From: Protonemura montana
Taxonomy: Eukaryota > Arthropoda > Insecta > Plecoptera > Nemouridae
DNA: 64,000 nt
Reading direction: 5' to 3'
Assembly (NCBI GenBank): GCA_947568835.1
Contig: OX387610.1
Span: 8,147,501 to 8,211,500, forward strand
This document shows, one piece after another, positions 1-12,352 of the stretch. The number at the start of each line of letters is the position of its first letter. Within the stretch, counting starts at the first letter, position 1. Under the pieces are notes generated by a model, which saw only the letters and a list, made by a program, of their open reading frames with translations, ran no database searches and was not told where the DNA came from. Made by a program: the position numbers and the translations under genes.

Positions 1-1154
1 CACAGATAGTAGAAAAGGGTTTTAACTTCTAGACCAATTAAACCTTAAAGAGTTACATAATCAACATCGACCATGACTGCTCTTATTTTTGAATACCAAA
101 CAGTTAACCGTTCCGCTCCTGTAATTATTTAATTTTCACATATCAGTACTGTATCATTAAATAAAAGTATCATTACTGTGTAATGATACTGAAAAAAACA
201 CACACACAATTCAAAGGTGTGCCTTTCTCGCACAAATCCACATGAATTCTCCAAGCAATACCAGTAATTAACCAAAAAAATCTATTTAAACAGAGTTTTT
301 TTGCCGCCAAAAATCTCTACAAAGATCGATCATCATATTTCCGTTTCCACATTATCTTAAAACAGAGCCAATCAAGGAATTAATTGGGCAGTTTGTCTTC
401 ACAAAAAAATTAAGATCCGTCCCAATTAGAAGGTTATGTTTAATTGTTTCCTACATACATTTTATATACGGATGTAAAAGGTGAACTACCCGTGCACGTT
501 TCTTGCTGAAGGACCAAAATATGCTATCTTTACGTGCTTATCGTTTAGACAGCGATATCGTTAGATCGTTTGATATTGTTTTAACAACGGTGAACAAATG
601 CGGCTCATTGTAGAGTGACTTCTAGCTCCTGTTGGAAATGTAATTATATTTTACAAAACTTTTTTAAAATTTTCTAAGTTTGAAAATATTAACGATGTCT
701 TTCAAAATATAGCTCAATGAAGGATGCAATCATCATCTTCTCGTATTACCCAAAACGGACAGATTGTCTTAAAAAAATAACATAAAACCTTAACTTGGAC
801 TAAAAAAACATCTAGTTGTGCCCCAAACCACCTCTTTCGTTCTTACTTACAACTCAAGGCAATGACCAATGGGAATGAATCGATCATAAAGTTAAATAAT
901 AAAAAAAGCTCTGTGTCGTAAATTATTTGTAGTATTTTGATTTAATTTTTTTAATGATGCGGCCCTGGAAAATGTATTAAAAAACTGAATGTGGATTCGA
1001 CCCATTGGCTTGACCCCATGCGCGGCAAACCCTAGTTTCTAGTTTCTAAATGAATACCTATAATCAACTCTGTGAGAGAAGATACCGAATCAAAGTTCTC
1101 CAGAGCCATTTTTGACATGAGAGCTAGTGGAAACAAATCTTTTGCTATGTTTTT

Positions 1155-1445
1155 TTTATTATTATTAGCAACACTGCTACCCTCTCAAAAATTGATGCCA
1201 AAACGGCAACACGAACCCCGATCTCCACCTATCGCGGGTGTTGCTCTAACCCACATGCTTTTTGAGAGAATTTGAGTGCATTTGATGAGAATGACAGTTC
1301 TCCAAGGAACCATGAGGCTGTAAATACTCACTATCACTCTGATTCTAGTGACGCTATACAAAGTCCCCAATTGGACATCAAATTTTGAGAGCGTAGTCGT
1401 GATTATAACAATAAAAAAACCCAGGCTTTGCAAGATTTTGAAATT
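1155..1445 (-). repeat. Family B repeat: tRNA-like core inside inverted repeats
   Basis: The reverse strand carries a degenerate tRNA-like block (reverse complement of cgaaccccgatctccacc and gttgctctaaccca). It is flanked by ccctctcaaaaatt on one side and tgagagaatttgagtgcatt on the other. Beyond it is a segment ending in tctagtgacgctata. That segment also occurs at 51420-51490, but inverted relative to the tRNA-like block, so the modules have been rearranged between copies. Confidence 0.6.
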
Positions 1446-2759
1446 TAAAACAAACTTTGCAATAGTTATGGTATCTTCTCTGACGGGCTAGACTATAGTT
1501 CTTTATCTGATACTCTTTTACCAGAAAAATCACATATGCATCGATTGCATAGCATCAATTTGATTAAAGATAACTAAAATCCTAGATATCTTCAATGCTT
1601 TGTCTATTGTTCATACATTTTAGCCGTACACCATATAAAACAGTAGCATTGTGAAGACGCATGTAATCTTTGTGGTCTCGGGTGAACTGGGATTGTAAGT
1701 AAGATTCAATCAGTGGCCGAGTTGCATTATTTGTCGTGACTTCTTAGACTTTCCGATTAAATATAAGACTGTATGACCTCTTATCTGACTTTGCTGTAAA
1801 CCACGACAATAGCAACATATTCAGTGACGTAGTGCTGAACGATGAGGTGGGCACACTGTGATTTTTCTGTCAAACGTTTGTTGAGTGAGGGGGAATTGAT
1901 GAAATTTGCAAAATATTGATTTCCAGTATCATTTTTTACAACAGTTCCAAATTTCTGACAGCGTTTTTGGGATGTTATAACCTGATTGTTCGGATTTTAT
2001 CAAAGGTTTTGGTTAAATTGCTTGAATTCCATTAAAAACCAGAGTAAACTTAGTTGTAAGCATGGTGGTACGTACGAATTAACTTAAAATATGTTTTAAG
2101 TTTAAATTTTTATCTTTCATAACCGGCACTGATGTTTGGAAGCAAGGATTCGACAGGATCCTGCATATTTGATGTACTTAGTTATATTGACAATTAAAAA
2201 ACCACTTTAATTAAATATGTTATCAATTTCCTACGGATATGCGATTCCTGCCCTGATAACTGCAAATAAAAAACTGAGCTGAGTCATCTCTGAAGGCGGT
2301 GCTAAGCTAAATTTCAATCTACTTCTACAGGATAATCAATCCTATCTAAAAATCCAGAGAATTTCTCCAACCTACGTCACCGCACGTGGGAATAACTCAC
2401 ATGTCTAGCAAATCTAAACCACAAGTTTCCTGGACATACGCATCAACCAACACGCTCCACCAGTTTGACCAGTCAGACCAGCAACTACGTCACATCTGTG
2501 ACGTACACAGAGTACGACTTGTTTTTCCCAGAATACCAAAGCGAGACATTTAGGTGCTTAGACGAGACGTTTCAGAGAAATACTTCAAAGATTATGTAAA
2601 ATAACTAATAAGTATTAAATTAATCTAATTAGACTCATTGATCTGAGATACACAGGATGGGAAATTCTCGTGAATCTCGTACACGAAACGAGTATCCTTA
2701 TTCATATAGATTTTACTGATTACAAATTTCTCAAAAGATGACTGATAGATTGGATTTGC

Positions 2760-2940
2760 AGTAAAAACCCACTCAAAAATGTACTTAAATCATTTAATGT
2801 TCATGTCCAATTAGCTCAATTTGTTTGAACAAGAAACGTGACTAGTGGAGATCGGGGTTCGAGTCCCCTGCTAGGCACCAATTTTTGAGAGGTTAAACGA
2901 GTTCCTAATAATAAAAATTTGGTTGTTTACCATTTTGGTG
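2760..2940 (+). repeat. Family B repeat: degenerate tRNA-like copy
   Basis: gtccaattagctcaatttg resembles a tRNA 5' half and D arm. ggggttcgagtcccc is a perfect T-arm, and the block ends in caccaatttttgagagg, the usual family B right flank, followed by the gttcctaataataaaa tail. The anticodon arm is not recoverable, so this is not a functional tRNA gene. Confidence 0.6.
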
Positions 2941-3639
2941 AAATTTATAATTTCTCTGTTAAAGTATACTGATAAGGTAAATCAAACTGAGAGATTAAAT
3001 TTATGCAGGTAGGTGATTAACACTTGGCCCAAATACATTGGTATTGAAGCAAATTGAATGTGCGCTTTCCCAGCGGGCGTTTTCGGTCATAACAGCCATA
3101 TATCTTACAATTTCTTATTGTTCAACTAAGATCGTGTTGGGTCAACCACGAACACACATCGAAAGGGAATTAAAATTAATCGATTTAAAGACAAACAGCT
3201 GTCATGAATTCGGCAGCAATGTCAAAACTATACATTCTTATAGCCGGTTTTTAATAATAATAATAATATTTTTTTATTGGTTCTGATTGATTAAGTTAAA
3301 ATTATGTTTTGACTTGTCAATAAAAATTATAATGCAACTACAATTAATACAGGTATGTGCATTCAAATTTCAAAATTAAGAACCTAACAGTCGGTTAGTT
3401 TGTTATTTGCTTAGCAACAGCCAATACAAAGACGAATTCTTTATTTGTTAACGATATTTTAATCACTTTTCAGACTGCCGAAAAACCGGCCTAACTAAGC
3501 ATGGAAAATCGCAACTGCTGCAAAGTTTTAAAACTTATCAGGAAAACTGTTGTAAAAATAAATTAGTAACACAATGTGAAAAAATAGAAACTCGATCAAA
3601 CTACAAAACTCTCACGCGATCGCCCTACAAACAAAGAAG

Positions 3640-4172
3640 ATAATTGCAAAAAGTTGGCTTAGCTCGTATGTCAACATTCAGAAATCACAGAAAATATCTT
3701 CCAGAATTCCAATTTCGTCTTTATCCGGCCCATGTTGACCCCGATACTATTTTGGCACACGGCGATCAATTCTGTGACGTGTTCGCTTTGTCCTCCAGAC
3801 ACCCTCCGCTCAGAGTTACCACCTGCCCTAGGCTTTGTCTGGACGTACACCTGTCAGACTCCATGGTTAACTACCCACCCCCACCCAAAACAAGTGCCTG
3901 CTGTGCCACCTTGCTGGATGGCACCTTAAACTAATGTGGTACGTATTTTTTTTGTCCTGCATAAAGGTGCTTGGACCTCTTGGTCAAATCTACGAAGCTT
4001 CCTTATTTTTTAACATTGGGGGACTGTTGTTGGCACTCATATGCAGGTCATTTTTGTGTGCTAGTCTTACTGTTGGCAATGTGTATTTTTGGAATATGTA
4101 CTTACCTACAGATTTCAATATGCTCACAGCAAGAAAAAAATAAACAATAAAAATAAACAAATAAAAAAGTGA
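3640..4172 (+). other. GC-richer stretch ending in clustered polyadenylation hexamers
   Basis: This stretch is noticeably richer in G+C than its surroundings and ends with at least three AATAAA hexamers in about 30 bases (4140-4170), as at an mRNA 3' end. Open frames of 60-96 codons run through it, some hydrophobic, but they lie in conflicting frames and match no family I recognise. It may be the terminal exon of a gene upstream of the window, a retroposed 3' end, or chance. Confidence 0.25.
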
Positions 4173-4773
4173 AATTTTGCGAGTGCAATAAGTTGGTCAC
4201 CTCTATAACGATTTTGAACATATTGGTATCATAAGCTTCTTAGTTTAGCAAGGAACGACACTGCTTATGTAAGCTTTTCAAAACCTTCGTTAATATTCCT
4301 TGATAATAATTATTTTATATCTCCAAATACTTGATTAAAAATATTTACTATTTCAATAATCTCTCACGAAAAAAACAATCTTATAACTGTGAAAAGAACT
4401 TGTGCATGCTCAGAGCACCGTAAAAAAATCATCTTTTATCAAACTCCTGTTGTTTTTGATTTGTGGAGTTCAACGACGCACTGTTTGTTCAACGAGCCCA
4501 GAGGCACAAATCCATTCAGTCAGAAGTTATCTATGATTCGTTAATTCTGTGTTTGAATTTTTCAACACCCACATTTATGCAGCAATAAAAATTATTGCTA
4601 GGAAGCGATCAATGAAAAGTGAAATAACTCTTCTCTTTAAGGATGGGTTATGTAATTTTGCCATCCACGTGTTTGCAGTGGGAATACAATCCGTCATGTT
4701 TGCTGTATTTGAATACCTGGGCACTAAAGGTGAGTAACTTATATATTGTAATAAATTACTATATTTCCTAGAC

Positions 4774-5114
4774 AAATACTCACCTAAGACAGAGTGCCAA
4801 CATGGGTTTCGTCAAGGAAGATCTACCATAACTGCGATACCAAACTTCATAAACCTTCTGTACAAATCACCGGAAAATCGAGAATCGCCCATTGGAGTTT
4901 TTTATGACGTTTCAAAGGCTTTTGATATGATTGACCACAGCATTTGACATAATTTTGGCAAAAGAGGAATCGCAAATGATTGGATGAAATCATTCTTAAC
5001 AAACAGGCAAAAAATTACAAAATTAACTAACTCTAATAGCATAAATCATTTTTCGGACAAAATAGCCCTTGACATAGGACTTCCACAAGGAGCAACCATA
5101 TTGACAAAAAATAA
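4774..5114 (+). pseudogene. Truncated LINE reverse-transcriptase fragment
   Basis: The frame from 4774 gives CQHGFRQGRST, then FYDVSKAFDMIDHS, an in-frame TGA at about 4945, then IANDWMKSFLTNRQ and finally GLPQGATI. These correspond in order to the early conserved blocks of non-LTR (Jockey/CR1-like) reverse transcriptases: the GFR block, the F-x-D catalytic motif A, and the LPQG motif. The FADD catalytic box and everything after it are missing, and there is no endonuclease domain upstream. It is an old, dead insertion with one stop and truncation at both ends. The clade cannot be settled from this fragment. Confidence 0.82.
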
Positions 5115-5414
5115 GACTACATGTTAAATAAATGATGCGTTAAAACAACTTTCTGCACTCTACCCTAACCGAAAAAAAAAATAATTCACCATTTTCCCCT
5201 CATCACCGGCCCCGATCGATTGTCGTCCGTCCCTCCATTCTCCGAGTCTAGCATCCAAGTTACCAGTCTACCAAGCACTACCAGAGCGGTCGGTCTTTCC
5301 ATGTCCTCAGGGCAGGTCAGTTCCCCGCGCATTGCCAAGGCTGATACTTCCTCGGGACCCTCGACTACGTAATCTTGTCTTAGTTGGTGCACCTTCGAGC
5401 TGCGGTGGTCGGTT

Positions 5415-5451
5415 GGTCAGTAGACACTGGTTACTCTTTCTAAGAGGTTGT
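5415..5451 (+). promoter_or_regulatory. Candidate core promoter: initiator plus DPE
   Basis: GGTCAGTAG at 5416-5424 matches the arthropod TCAGT initiator, with A+1 at 5419. Exactly at +28 to +33 (5446-5451) lies GGTTGT, a full match to the downstream promoter element RGWYVT. The upstream 230 bases (5186-5415) are clearly richer in G+C than the flanks. No TATA box stands out at -30. The pairing and spacing are seen directly; use as a promoter is inferred. Confidence 0.45.
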
Positions 5452-5484
5452 GCGTCCAGCCGGATTAACTCTTTTCAGTGTTAA
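5419..5484 (+). other. Candidate non-coding first exon (5'UTR)
   Basis: From the inferred start at 5419 the sequence runs 66 bases to ttaa|gtaagtatc, a near-consensus 5' splice site at 5485. It contains no ATG. The next convincing + strand acceptor is the 5'UTR exon at 17012. This may therefore be the distal first exon of the MFS transporter gene, across an 11.5-kb intron. It could instead belong to an unrelated or non-coding transcript. Confidence 0.4.
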
Positions 5485-6559
5485 GTAAGTATCATTGTGT
5501 TACCGTGCATGTGTATTATGCTGCGTGTGTTTAATTTCGTTTCGATTTTTCGGCTTTTTTTAGTTTTATTTTTTATTCCTGCTGCGTGAATACAAAACGA
5601 AAACGCTTTGAAAGTGAAGTGGTGGTTGCCTATTGTGTGATTTCGGTTTTAATTGCTTAGCATTTTGGCAAATAATATTTTTATTTTTTTTAATTCGGTT
5701 CATAAATATTGAAATATTTAAACGTCAATCGAAGCCATAGCAGTGAAATGGATATTTTTCGCTTTTGGAAGTTTGAGACTTAAAAGAATTAAGTAATATT
5801 TCGAATTTCAAAGGCAAGCAAAGGTATTTAAGTTAGTTAAAAAGTTTAAATAATTAAAAAAATATTCTTCTCAAAACTAGATTCTCGGTGATTCTGTAAT
5901 TTAGTAGCCTGGATTGTCATGGCTTGAAGATTTCCACAGAAAACCTATCATGTTAATGGTCTTTCTATTTCAGGACCTAGGTATAGAAAGGTAATAATTG
6001 CATCCTTGATCTTTAATCTTGACAACGATTCCATCTTCATCTTGGTACAAAATTTAAACATTAATTCCAAAAAAACTGAATATTGTTTAGCAGACACCTA
6101 CTAAAAGTCGTGTAGAATCATAAAATTGCATTTGGAACTTTAATAGAAAATTGAAGACCATACAAAAAAATCCAGCCATTTGACAAAGCATTTAAACGTT
6201 TGCTACCCGTTTTTATAGCAAAATGTTAGTAGGTATTCAAGTCTAATTTAAAAATACCTGAACTTCGTTAACAAAGCATGTTTTAGTGACCGATGACATC
6301 CGTTTGAAATCAATTAACACCACCGTCAGACCTCAAGGATTATTTTGCATAATTACGCACTACAAACCAAGCGGCTTCTTACTCTATGCTCAATAAATTC
6401 ACAGTAAAAGTTTTGTAATAATTAATAGATGTGAAATTCGGACCTAGCCAGAGGTGTCATTACTTTTGTTATTTTATTCATGTGGGTGTTAATTAATACA
6501 CGCGGAACCACGGAAGAGAAATCAGTATTTAGTTTTGGAAACCTACATTTGATTATTGG

Positions 6560-6971
6560 GTGTTTAACGACGCACTATTTTGACAAATGGCCCTGCGGTA
6601 CTTGTCTAATGACGTCGGTGAATTAGCGGATGATTCTGAGGATGATGATGAATCTAACCTAGCCTAGAAGGGAGGAGGGGAAACCCGGTGCCGGCACGTA
6701 GCCTACTCTTGTTGAAGAGCACCAACGGCTTAATGTCCCTTCCGAAGGACGGTACAACGCAAACAACAGGATTCCTCCACAAATCCATGCTGTCGAGAGG
6801 TTGATAAGCAAGGCGAATGAGGTTGCTGTACAAACTTTCATCTATCCAACCTCTCTCCCGAACAGAACTGGTCATGTGTATAATGGTCACCCATCCAATA
6901 CCTGACCCAGCGCAGTGTTACTTGACTTCGGTGATCTCACGAGAACCGGTGTTTGCAACACGCCAAACCGT
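6560..6971 (-). mobile_element. 5S rRNA-derived SINE, nearly full length
   Basis: Read on the - strand, the head gaaccggt…gtgagatcaccgaag…ggatgggtgacca resembles the internal part of arthropod 5S rRNA, including the A-box-like and C-box-like control regions. It is followed by a unique body (ctcgacagcatggatttgtgg, ccgtccttcggaaggga, gccggcaccgggtttcccc) and a tail of tcatcatcatcc plus gtgcgtcgttaaacac. This is one of about 17 copies in the window. Confidence 0.85.
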
Positions 6972-7298
6972 GCAGAAAACCTACATTTAAAGTAGCTGGT
7001 ATTTGCGGAGATTTTGGCAATGTCTAAAAGACATTCTCAAAAATATTAAGAGCCGGTTTTTTAGTGGTACGTTAACGAACGAAAATTATTTTCCGAATTG
7101 TTTTTTGCTCAGCAAATAAAAATTAATAGTCTGTTAGGTTTTTAACGAACACTGAAAGGCTGGGAATAATTTGGCCATTTTTACAGAGATCCGTTAAAAA
7201 CTAAACAATTAGTTAAATCATTTTTATCAAAAGATATTTGTTGTTAGTTAACGGTCTGTTAAATTCGTAAAGTTTCACTGAAAAAAAACGGCACTAAA

Positions 7299-7486
7299 GC
7301 ATGACAAAAACTTTTCAAACTGGGTTTTGAATGCTAAGTGAAAAACAACTAACTTTTCGTAACTTGTACCTATTACTTTATCAGGGGTGTAAGCAAAGTC
7401 AAGTTGTTCTTCACTTAGCATTCAAAACCAAGTTTAAATAGTTTTTGTCAAAACTAGCGCTAAGGTAGAAATGAGTCTAAAAACCA
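7299..7486. mobile_element. Family A palindromic MITE, internally deleted
   Basis: Inverted arms read aaactgggttttgaatgcta…aacaact and aagttgttcttcacttagca…cattcaaaacc. The right terminus ends in atgagtctaaaaacca, the family end. The left terminus is missing. Confidence 0.7.
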
Positions 7487-7954
7487 AAAGGCACTTAAGC
7501 ATTTTGGAAATACATGTTTTCTTGGTATTTGTTATCATGGTAATTGGTAAAGTAATTAATTTACCACCAGAATAAATGATTTAATTCTGAAACACATTTG
7601 CAGCGTAGAGAAGGGAAAAACATTAGGAAATTGATTTGAAATGTGACTGTTTACTCTTATAAGTCACAGCAATAGAATTTTCTCGCCTGCCGTTCACGCA
7701 TCGCTAAAACCAGTTGGACTCGAGAGCCATTTCACAAAATAAAGGTGTTACAAAACTGAATTTACATTTTGTCAACAAACTTCACAAACTGTCCTCTTTC
7801 TTTACACAAGGACAGAAGACACATTCTCTACGTTTCTATTAATTAAAAATACATTCGCCGAATCAAATAAATTAATTGTCAAATTGGTTCAACGCGAAAA
7901 AAAATAACAGCTGCGTCTCTATCAAGTATTATTGTTGGGTTCATAGTTAATAGG

Positions 7955-8110
7955 CAAAGTCACACTTTCTGCTGAGCAAACGAGGCCGGCAACACGTGGT
8001 AAAGTTTAGTGCCACCCGATGGCGCTTGCGGCCGTCCTTTTCAACAGACCACTACAATTGAATAATTATGACTCAAAGTATTGATACATGTAAATCAATT
8101 GTTGAGGTTA
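7955..8110 (-). repeat. Family D repeat copy
   Basis: The core ctgagcaaacgaggccggc, aacacgtggtaa and gatggcgcttgcggccgtcc recurs in the opposite orientation at 13.6, 19.4, 24.3 and 58.1 kb. The flank agtattgatacatgtaaatc also matches the 13.6-kb copy. The family is unnamed and non-coding. Confidence 0.65.
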
Positions 8111-8209
8111 GCTTTAATGGAGATTAATTGATTGAAAATTAATAGTCTCATTCCAGTATATTCCAAATTATTACCAAAAACAATGCATTGCAAACATTTT
8201 TCTGGTGTT

Positions 8210-8375
8210 ACATATTGGGTAAGGACATGCAAGTCAACAACACATCTTAAATTGTCAAGTCAAGACAAGTTAAGGTGTACACACCTGACAAGATAAACGG
8301 GAATCGAACAAACACCCTCCGAACTGCCGTGTAAAAACTTGACAAATGAGCGTCCCTGAGTTTTTCGAATCCACC
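8210..8375 (+). repeat. Family C repeat, right-half fragment
   Basis: acacctgacaagataaacgg…aatcgaacaaa…cctgagtttttcg matches the right half of the copies at 14775 and 19885. The left half and left terminal repeat are absent. Confidence 0.5.
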
Positions 8376-8496
8376 GTACACAAACATATTAATTGCAATG
8401 ATAATGTATTAATAACCAATTAGAAAATTACGTTGCTTTCACAATACGGATCATCGACTATTCAACAATGATTAAACATTACACAATCATAATTTT

Positions 8497-8641
8497 AGTG
8501 TTTCATCATTTTGCTACTTTAGGTCTCTGACCGTAGAGGCCTTTAGAGACCACGTGCAACTAAACCTGATTTTACTGAGGGCAGTCCTTGAGCTGGCAAC
8601 TTCTCTCATGGGCTTGACCGTCAACACAATGATGAAATACT
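8497..8641. repeat. Short inverted-repeat element
   Basis: Arms agtgtttcatcatt (8497-8510) and aatgatgaaatact (8628-8641) are inverted copies with one mismatch. Inside lies a smaller hairpin, ggtctct … agagacc. It resembles a very short MITE; no second copy was found. Confidence 0.4.
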
Positions 8642-9449
8642 GATTGTTTGAAAACATTAAATAGCTATCCAGTATAGGAGCAATGATGGAAAACAGATAT
8701 ATTCCTATCTGTGGTATTATATATTCATGTGTTCCCCGAAACGTTCAGCAATAACAAGTTGTGTTGGACCAGTCCTTAATTACCATTGACCAGCGTCTCA
8801 AACTAGTTGAACTTTTAAATTGTTGTTATTTCCGCGAAGATACACAGACAATGCCAATGATCACGAGATGGTACATGTAAATTGATCCAATCATCTAAGA
8901 CCGACTGGCGGCTTGAAGATTTTTAATTTTCAATCAAGAATGTTGTTACTGAATAAGGATAGAACAAAACAAAAATACGGTGTTAACCAGAAATTGTATT
9001 ATGTCCTATATATAAATACCTTTACAGATTAAATAATAGATTCTTAGTATTTATGGGACTATAATTGTACAAGACAATTATTACAGACAGTTATTAAATT
9101 GGTTTTCATTTATCAAATATAAACATAGCGCAAAGAAATATTTATGATTTTAATAACGAGCGAACAATTTCGAAATTGAATCGATAACTTCGGAACCTGA
9201 CTACCTAAAATATCCGTTCACGTGCTATCCCAACAAAGAAGCATGACCTCACGCGGTGGAAAGTTCAGGATATTTTAATGAAATTGAATAATTTAGTGAA
9301 CAAAAACAAAACAGTTCTTAAGCCAATTTTGTAAAAGATTCATTGGTGGTCAAGAAAAACACAAAAAAATCAATTAATATCTAGCAAATGGGTGACCATG
9401 CTCTCACTAGGCTTTTAGGCTACCTATGAAAGCGATGCCAAAGCGGGTG

Positions 9450-9690
9450 AGAAAATGCACTTTAATATTTTTGACAAAAAACATTGAAACTGAGTTTTGA
9501 ATGCCAAGTAAAGAACAACTCAATTTCCTAACATTTCGTAACTCTGTTACTTTATCCGGTAAAGAAATTAAACGTTACGAACCGTTGAGAAATTAAGTTG
9601 TTCTTCACTTAGCATTCAAAACCCAGCTTAAAAAGTGTTTGCTAAAACTAGTGCCAAGGTCGAATAAAGTAGTCACGAGTCTAAAAACCA
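9450..9690. mobile_element. Family A palindromic MITE
   Basis: Left arm tgagttttgaatgccaagta, centre gttactttatccggtaaag, right arm ttgttcttcacttagcattc, ending in acgagtctaaaaaccatt. It has the same palindromic layout as the 60.8-kb copy, with a shortened centre. Confidence 0.7.
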
Positions 9691-9751
9691 TTACGCTTTA
9701 CTAGTTTTCGGTCACAAATTTAGTTCATAGAAGACATTTTTTTGAAAACAA

Positions 9752-9934
9752 TGCTTTATGCACGCCAGTTTTGATAGTTTAACACCACTGTGAGGTGTTA
9801 CTATTATTACAAGTAAAAAAATGTGCAGACTTCAGGAAAAGGTACTGCAAAATTAAAAAAAATATAAAAGTTTGCACATTTTTTTAAATCGTATTAGGTG
9901 GTGTTTTACTATCAACATTGGCGTGCATAATGCA
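9752..9934. mobile_element. Nested inverted-repeat element
   Basis: Outer arms of about 36 bp (9752-9787 and 9898-9934; tgctttatgcacgccagttt against its inverse) enclose a second pair, aaaaaaatgtgca and tgcacattttttt. The whole 183 bp could fold into one long hairpin. No other copy was seen in the window. Confidence 0.55.
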
Positions 9935-10754
9935 TTCAAATAATTAAAGAAGATATAAATATATCACATCACGCAGTGAAACATACCTACGATTTATCAT
10001 TCACCAACGATCAAGGTCTCTCTTATAGAAAATCACACATTTCTTCACACCAAACGACCATATACATCCTCATCAAAGCAAAGTTCCGCCATCCACTCAT
10101 CTTCAACGACTAACCATTGCATCCAATCAACCGATACAACCTTCAAATGTAAGCTGCATTTCTTTCCCCCAACGCTCTACAGCGACAAAGACAAGGATGA
10201 ACCTAACCTTACCTAGAAAACAATTCCTTCCAATAATCACTATTCGCACACTTGCAACGTGGCAATCATAAGGGCGTATCAAACACGAAACGAACGCTAA
10301 AAGAACACTAAAAATCGATTCAAAATACACATTTGGCCTTCGAGTCAATTTCTTGGTGCAATTAAGTAGAAACAAAGACTACAACATTCTATGTTATACA
10401 AGAAAAATACTAATTAGCTATGTGTACAAGTGACAATAATTCTGTTGTGGGACTGAGTGCATTTAGCTGTACATTTCGTAATATCGCTATTTTCGTTTAA
10501 ATGATAATGATAATGATTAGATAATTACACGAAAGAGGGAATTTAAAACGAAAGTACGAACTCAAACGCTGACCCGCCAATTTAAAACAAAACAAATTAT
10601 TTACAGTGCTATAAACGATAAAATGAAGCGAACATAACCACAAAAATATCTTTAAAACGCTAAAAAAAATACTAATTCAAATCGAAGCGTCAAATCGTTT
10701 GATAAATCTCCACATGCGACCGGACGTTCACAGCACCTGCGAGTTGATTTTCAT

Positions 10755-11135
10755 TCTAAAGTATATCTCAAAATTACATGTGCATCGATTTCAAACAATA
10801 AGTCTTTGTTTAGGTACGCATGTGTAGAATTCTATATTTACATCTGAAACGTATTAGCTGTCAGATTTATTGATTGGGCTTCGCTATCAAATGATTTGCA
10901 CTGAATTGCAATTATATTCTAGGTGTTAAACTGATTGGACGGGTAAGGGTTGGTAAGCCAGTTGGCAACGCAGCTGAGATAGTTACCAAAATAAACATTA
11001 ATAAAACAAATGGTCATTGAAAAAGAAAATTGAAAAAAAAAAATATTGAAAACGATTAAAAAATGAAGATTGCCATATAGAAACTTATAAAAATAATACA
11101 CCTGAGTATTTCGGACTTACCATACCGCAGGTTTT
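10755..11135 (+). mobile_element. Family C MITE
   Basis: The left end tatctcaaaattacatgtgc and right end cacctgagtatttcggac are inverted versions of each other. Internal blocks ctgaaacgtatta, tgattgggcttcg and gttggcaacgcagc match the copies at 19885 and 28185. Length is about 380 bp. Confidence 0.6.
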
Positions 11136-11488
11136 TGTCTACCATCAAAGACCCTCATAAGGTATCACGGTGAAGGCCAACTCCTTTTACACATTCATTA
11201 TGCGAAAGGTGAGGCACAAAGTTTTACAAAATCGTGCGATCATCGCGATTGTGCGCAAGTCTTTGATAAAAAAAAAAAACGTTGTGGGCAGGCAAGGTAT
11301 GCAAGCAAGATGCCTGGAGGCGATTCGTGAATGCACTAGATGCATGTTAGTCAAGATTAAGACCGTCCACGCGTATCCTGGATGGAGGCTGTTGATTTAC
11401 TTTCAAAGGAAAATTACGTTAAGAGTCAATGGTAAAGCAACTCCACAGAGTAGAAGTAAAATTTCCGGCGACTCAAAAATTGTTTGTC

Positions 11489-11645
11489 CTTATGGTTTTT
11501 AGACTCATGTCTACTTTATCTAACCTATAAGCACTAGTTTTGACAAAACAATTTAAACTGGGCTTAGAATGCTTAGTAAAGAACAACATAATTCCCCAAC
11601 GTTTTGTAACTGCTACCTGTTACTTTCTCAAGGGTAAAAGCGGTC
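11489..11645 (+). mobile_element. Family A MITE, left half
   Basis: It begins with tatggtttttagactcatgt and continues through agcactagttttgacaaaac and cccaacgttttgtaact to ctttctcaagggtaaaag. The right arm is missing. Confidence 0.65.
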
Positions 11646-12277
11646 TTTTTCAATGAAAAAAAGCAGCACAAAATACAATTTTGTCAGATTTTATCATATG
11701 ATGATAGTGCACTTAGGAAACTACTCTGATACAATCGGTAATAATTGCTAAACTAACTTCAGTTCAACGAAAGTTTCAGTACTTTCCAAAACTTCTAATA
11801 ATGCCATCTTTACAATGACCGGTTAAAAAGATAACAGTCAGTTAAAGACTGATCTACATGGTCACAGCCAATCAGATACTTCTATTTTAATCTTAACCTT
11901 CGATGGTATATCTAATTGGACATTGTAAAACTGACCCTAATTCAGTGTTCAAAACATTCGATTCATGAATCGCATTTGATAAGAATTCCAAAACGGTCAG
12001 AAACAATCCCGGTGCACAGTTGAAACAAAACTCAAATATACCCTTCTAGATTATCTTTGTAAACAGGGAAAGGTCAAACGTCCAAGTCGAAACGAATCGC
12101 GATAATAAAACAAGAAAGACCGCATGAAAATGGTAAGACAGAGATATTCCCAAATTGTACGAAACCTACACAAAGACCGGCCGCGTGTGGTTCGTGCATT
12201 GATCCACTTGGATTGGTTCCCTCGAATTGATCGTGCTCGTGTGACCTTGGGTAAGCATGGTAATTATAGTGTAGCAA

Positions 12278-12293
12278 GGGGGGGGGGGGGGGG
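12278..12293 (+). repeat. Poly(G) run of 16
   Basis: An uninterrupted G homopolymer lies just upstream of the minisatellite. Similar runs occur at 35504-35522, 35699-35712, 57204-57217 and 59754-59777 (C on +). Confidence 0.95.
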
Positions 12294-12352
12294 CTCAGCT
12301 AGAGAGTGGCCATCTCCAAGCAATGAAGATGGCCACCAACTGACCGCGCAAA

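Larger units (their letters stand above)
1..5180. other. Intergenic region with repeats and a LINE relic
   Basis: AT-rich DNA with no supportable host coding exon. It holds two family B tRNA-like repeats (about 1155-1445 and 2760-2940), a more GC-rich stretch ending in clustered AATAAA hexamers (3640-4172), and a reverse-transcriptase fragment (4774-5114). I see nothing recognisable in 1-1150, 1450-2750 or 2950-3640. Confidence 0.6.

Noticed and set aside
5186..5392. Minus-strand 68-residue protein
   Set aside because: The frame overlaps the GC-richer promoter region; there is no splice partner or family match, and the + strand promoter/exon reading explains the composition better.
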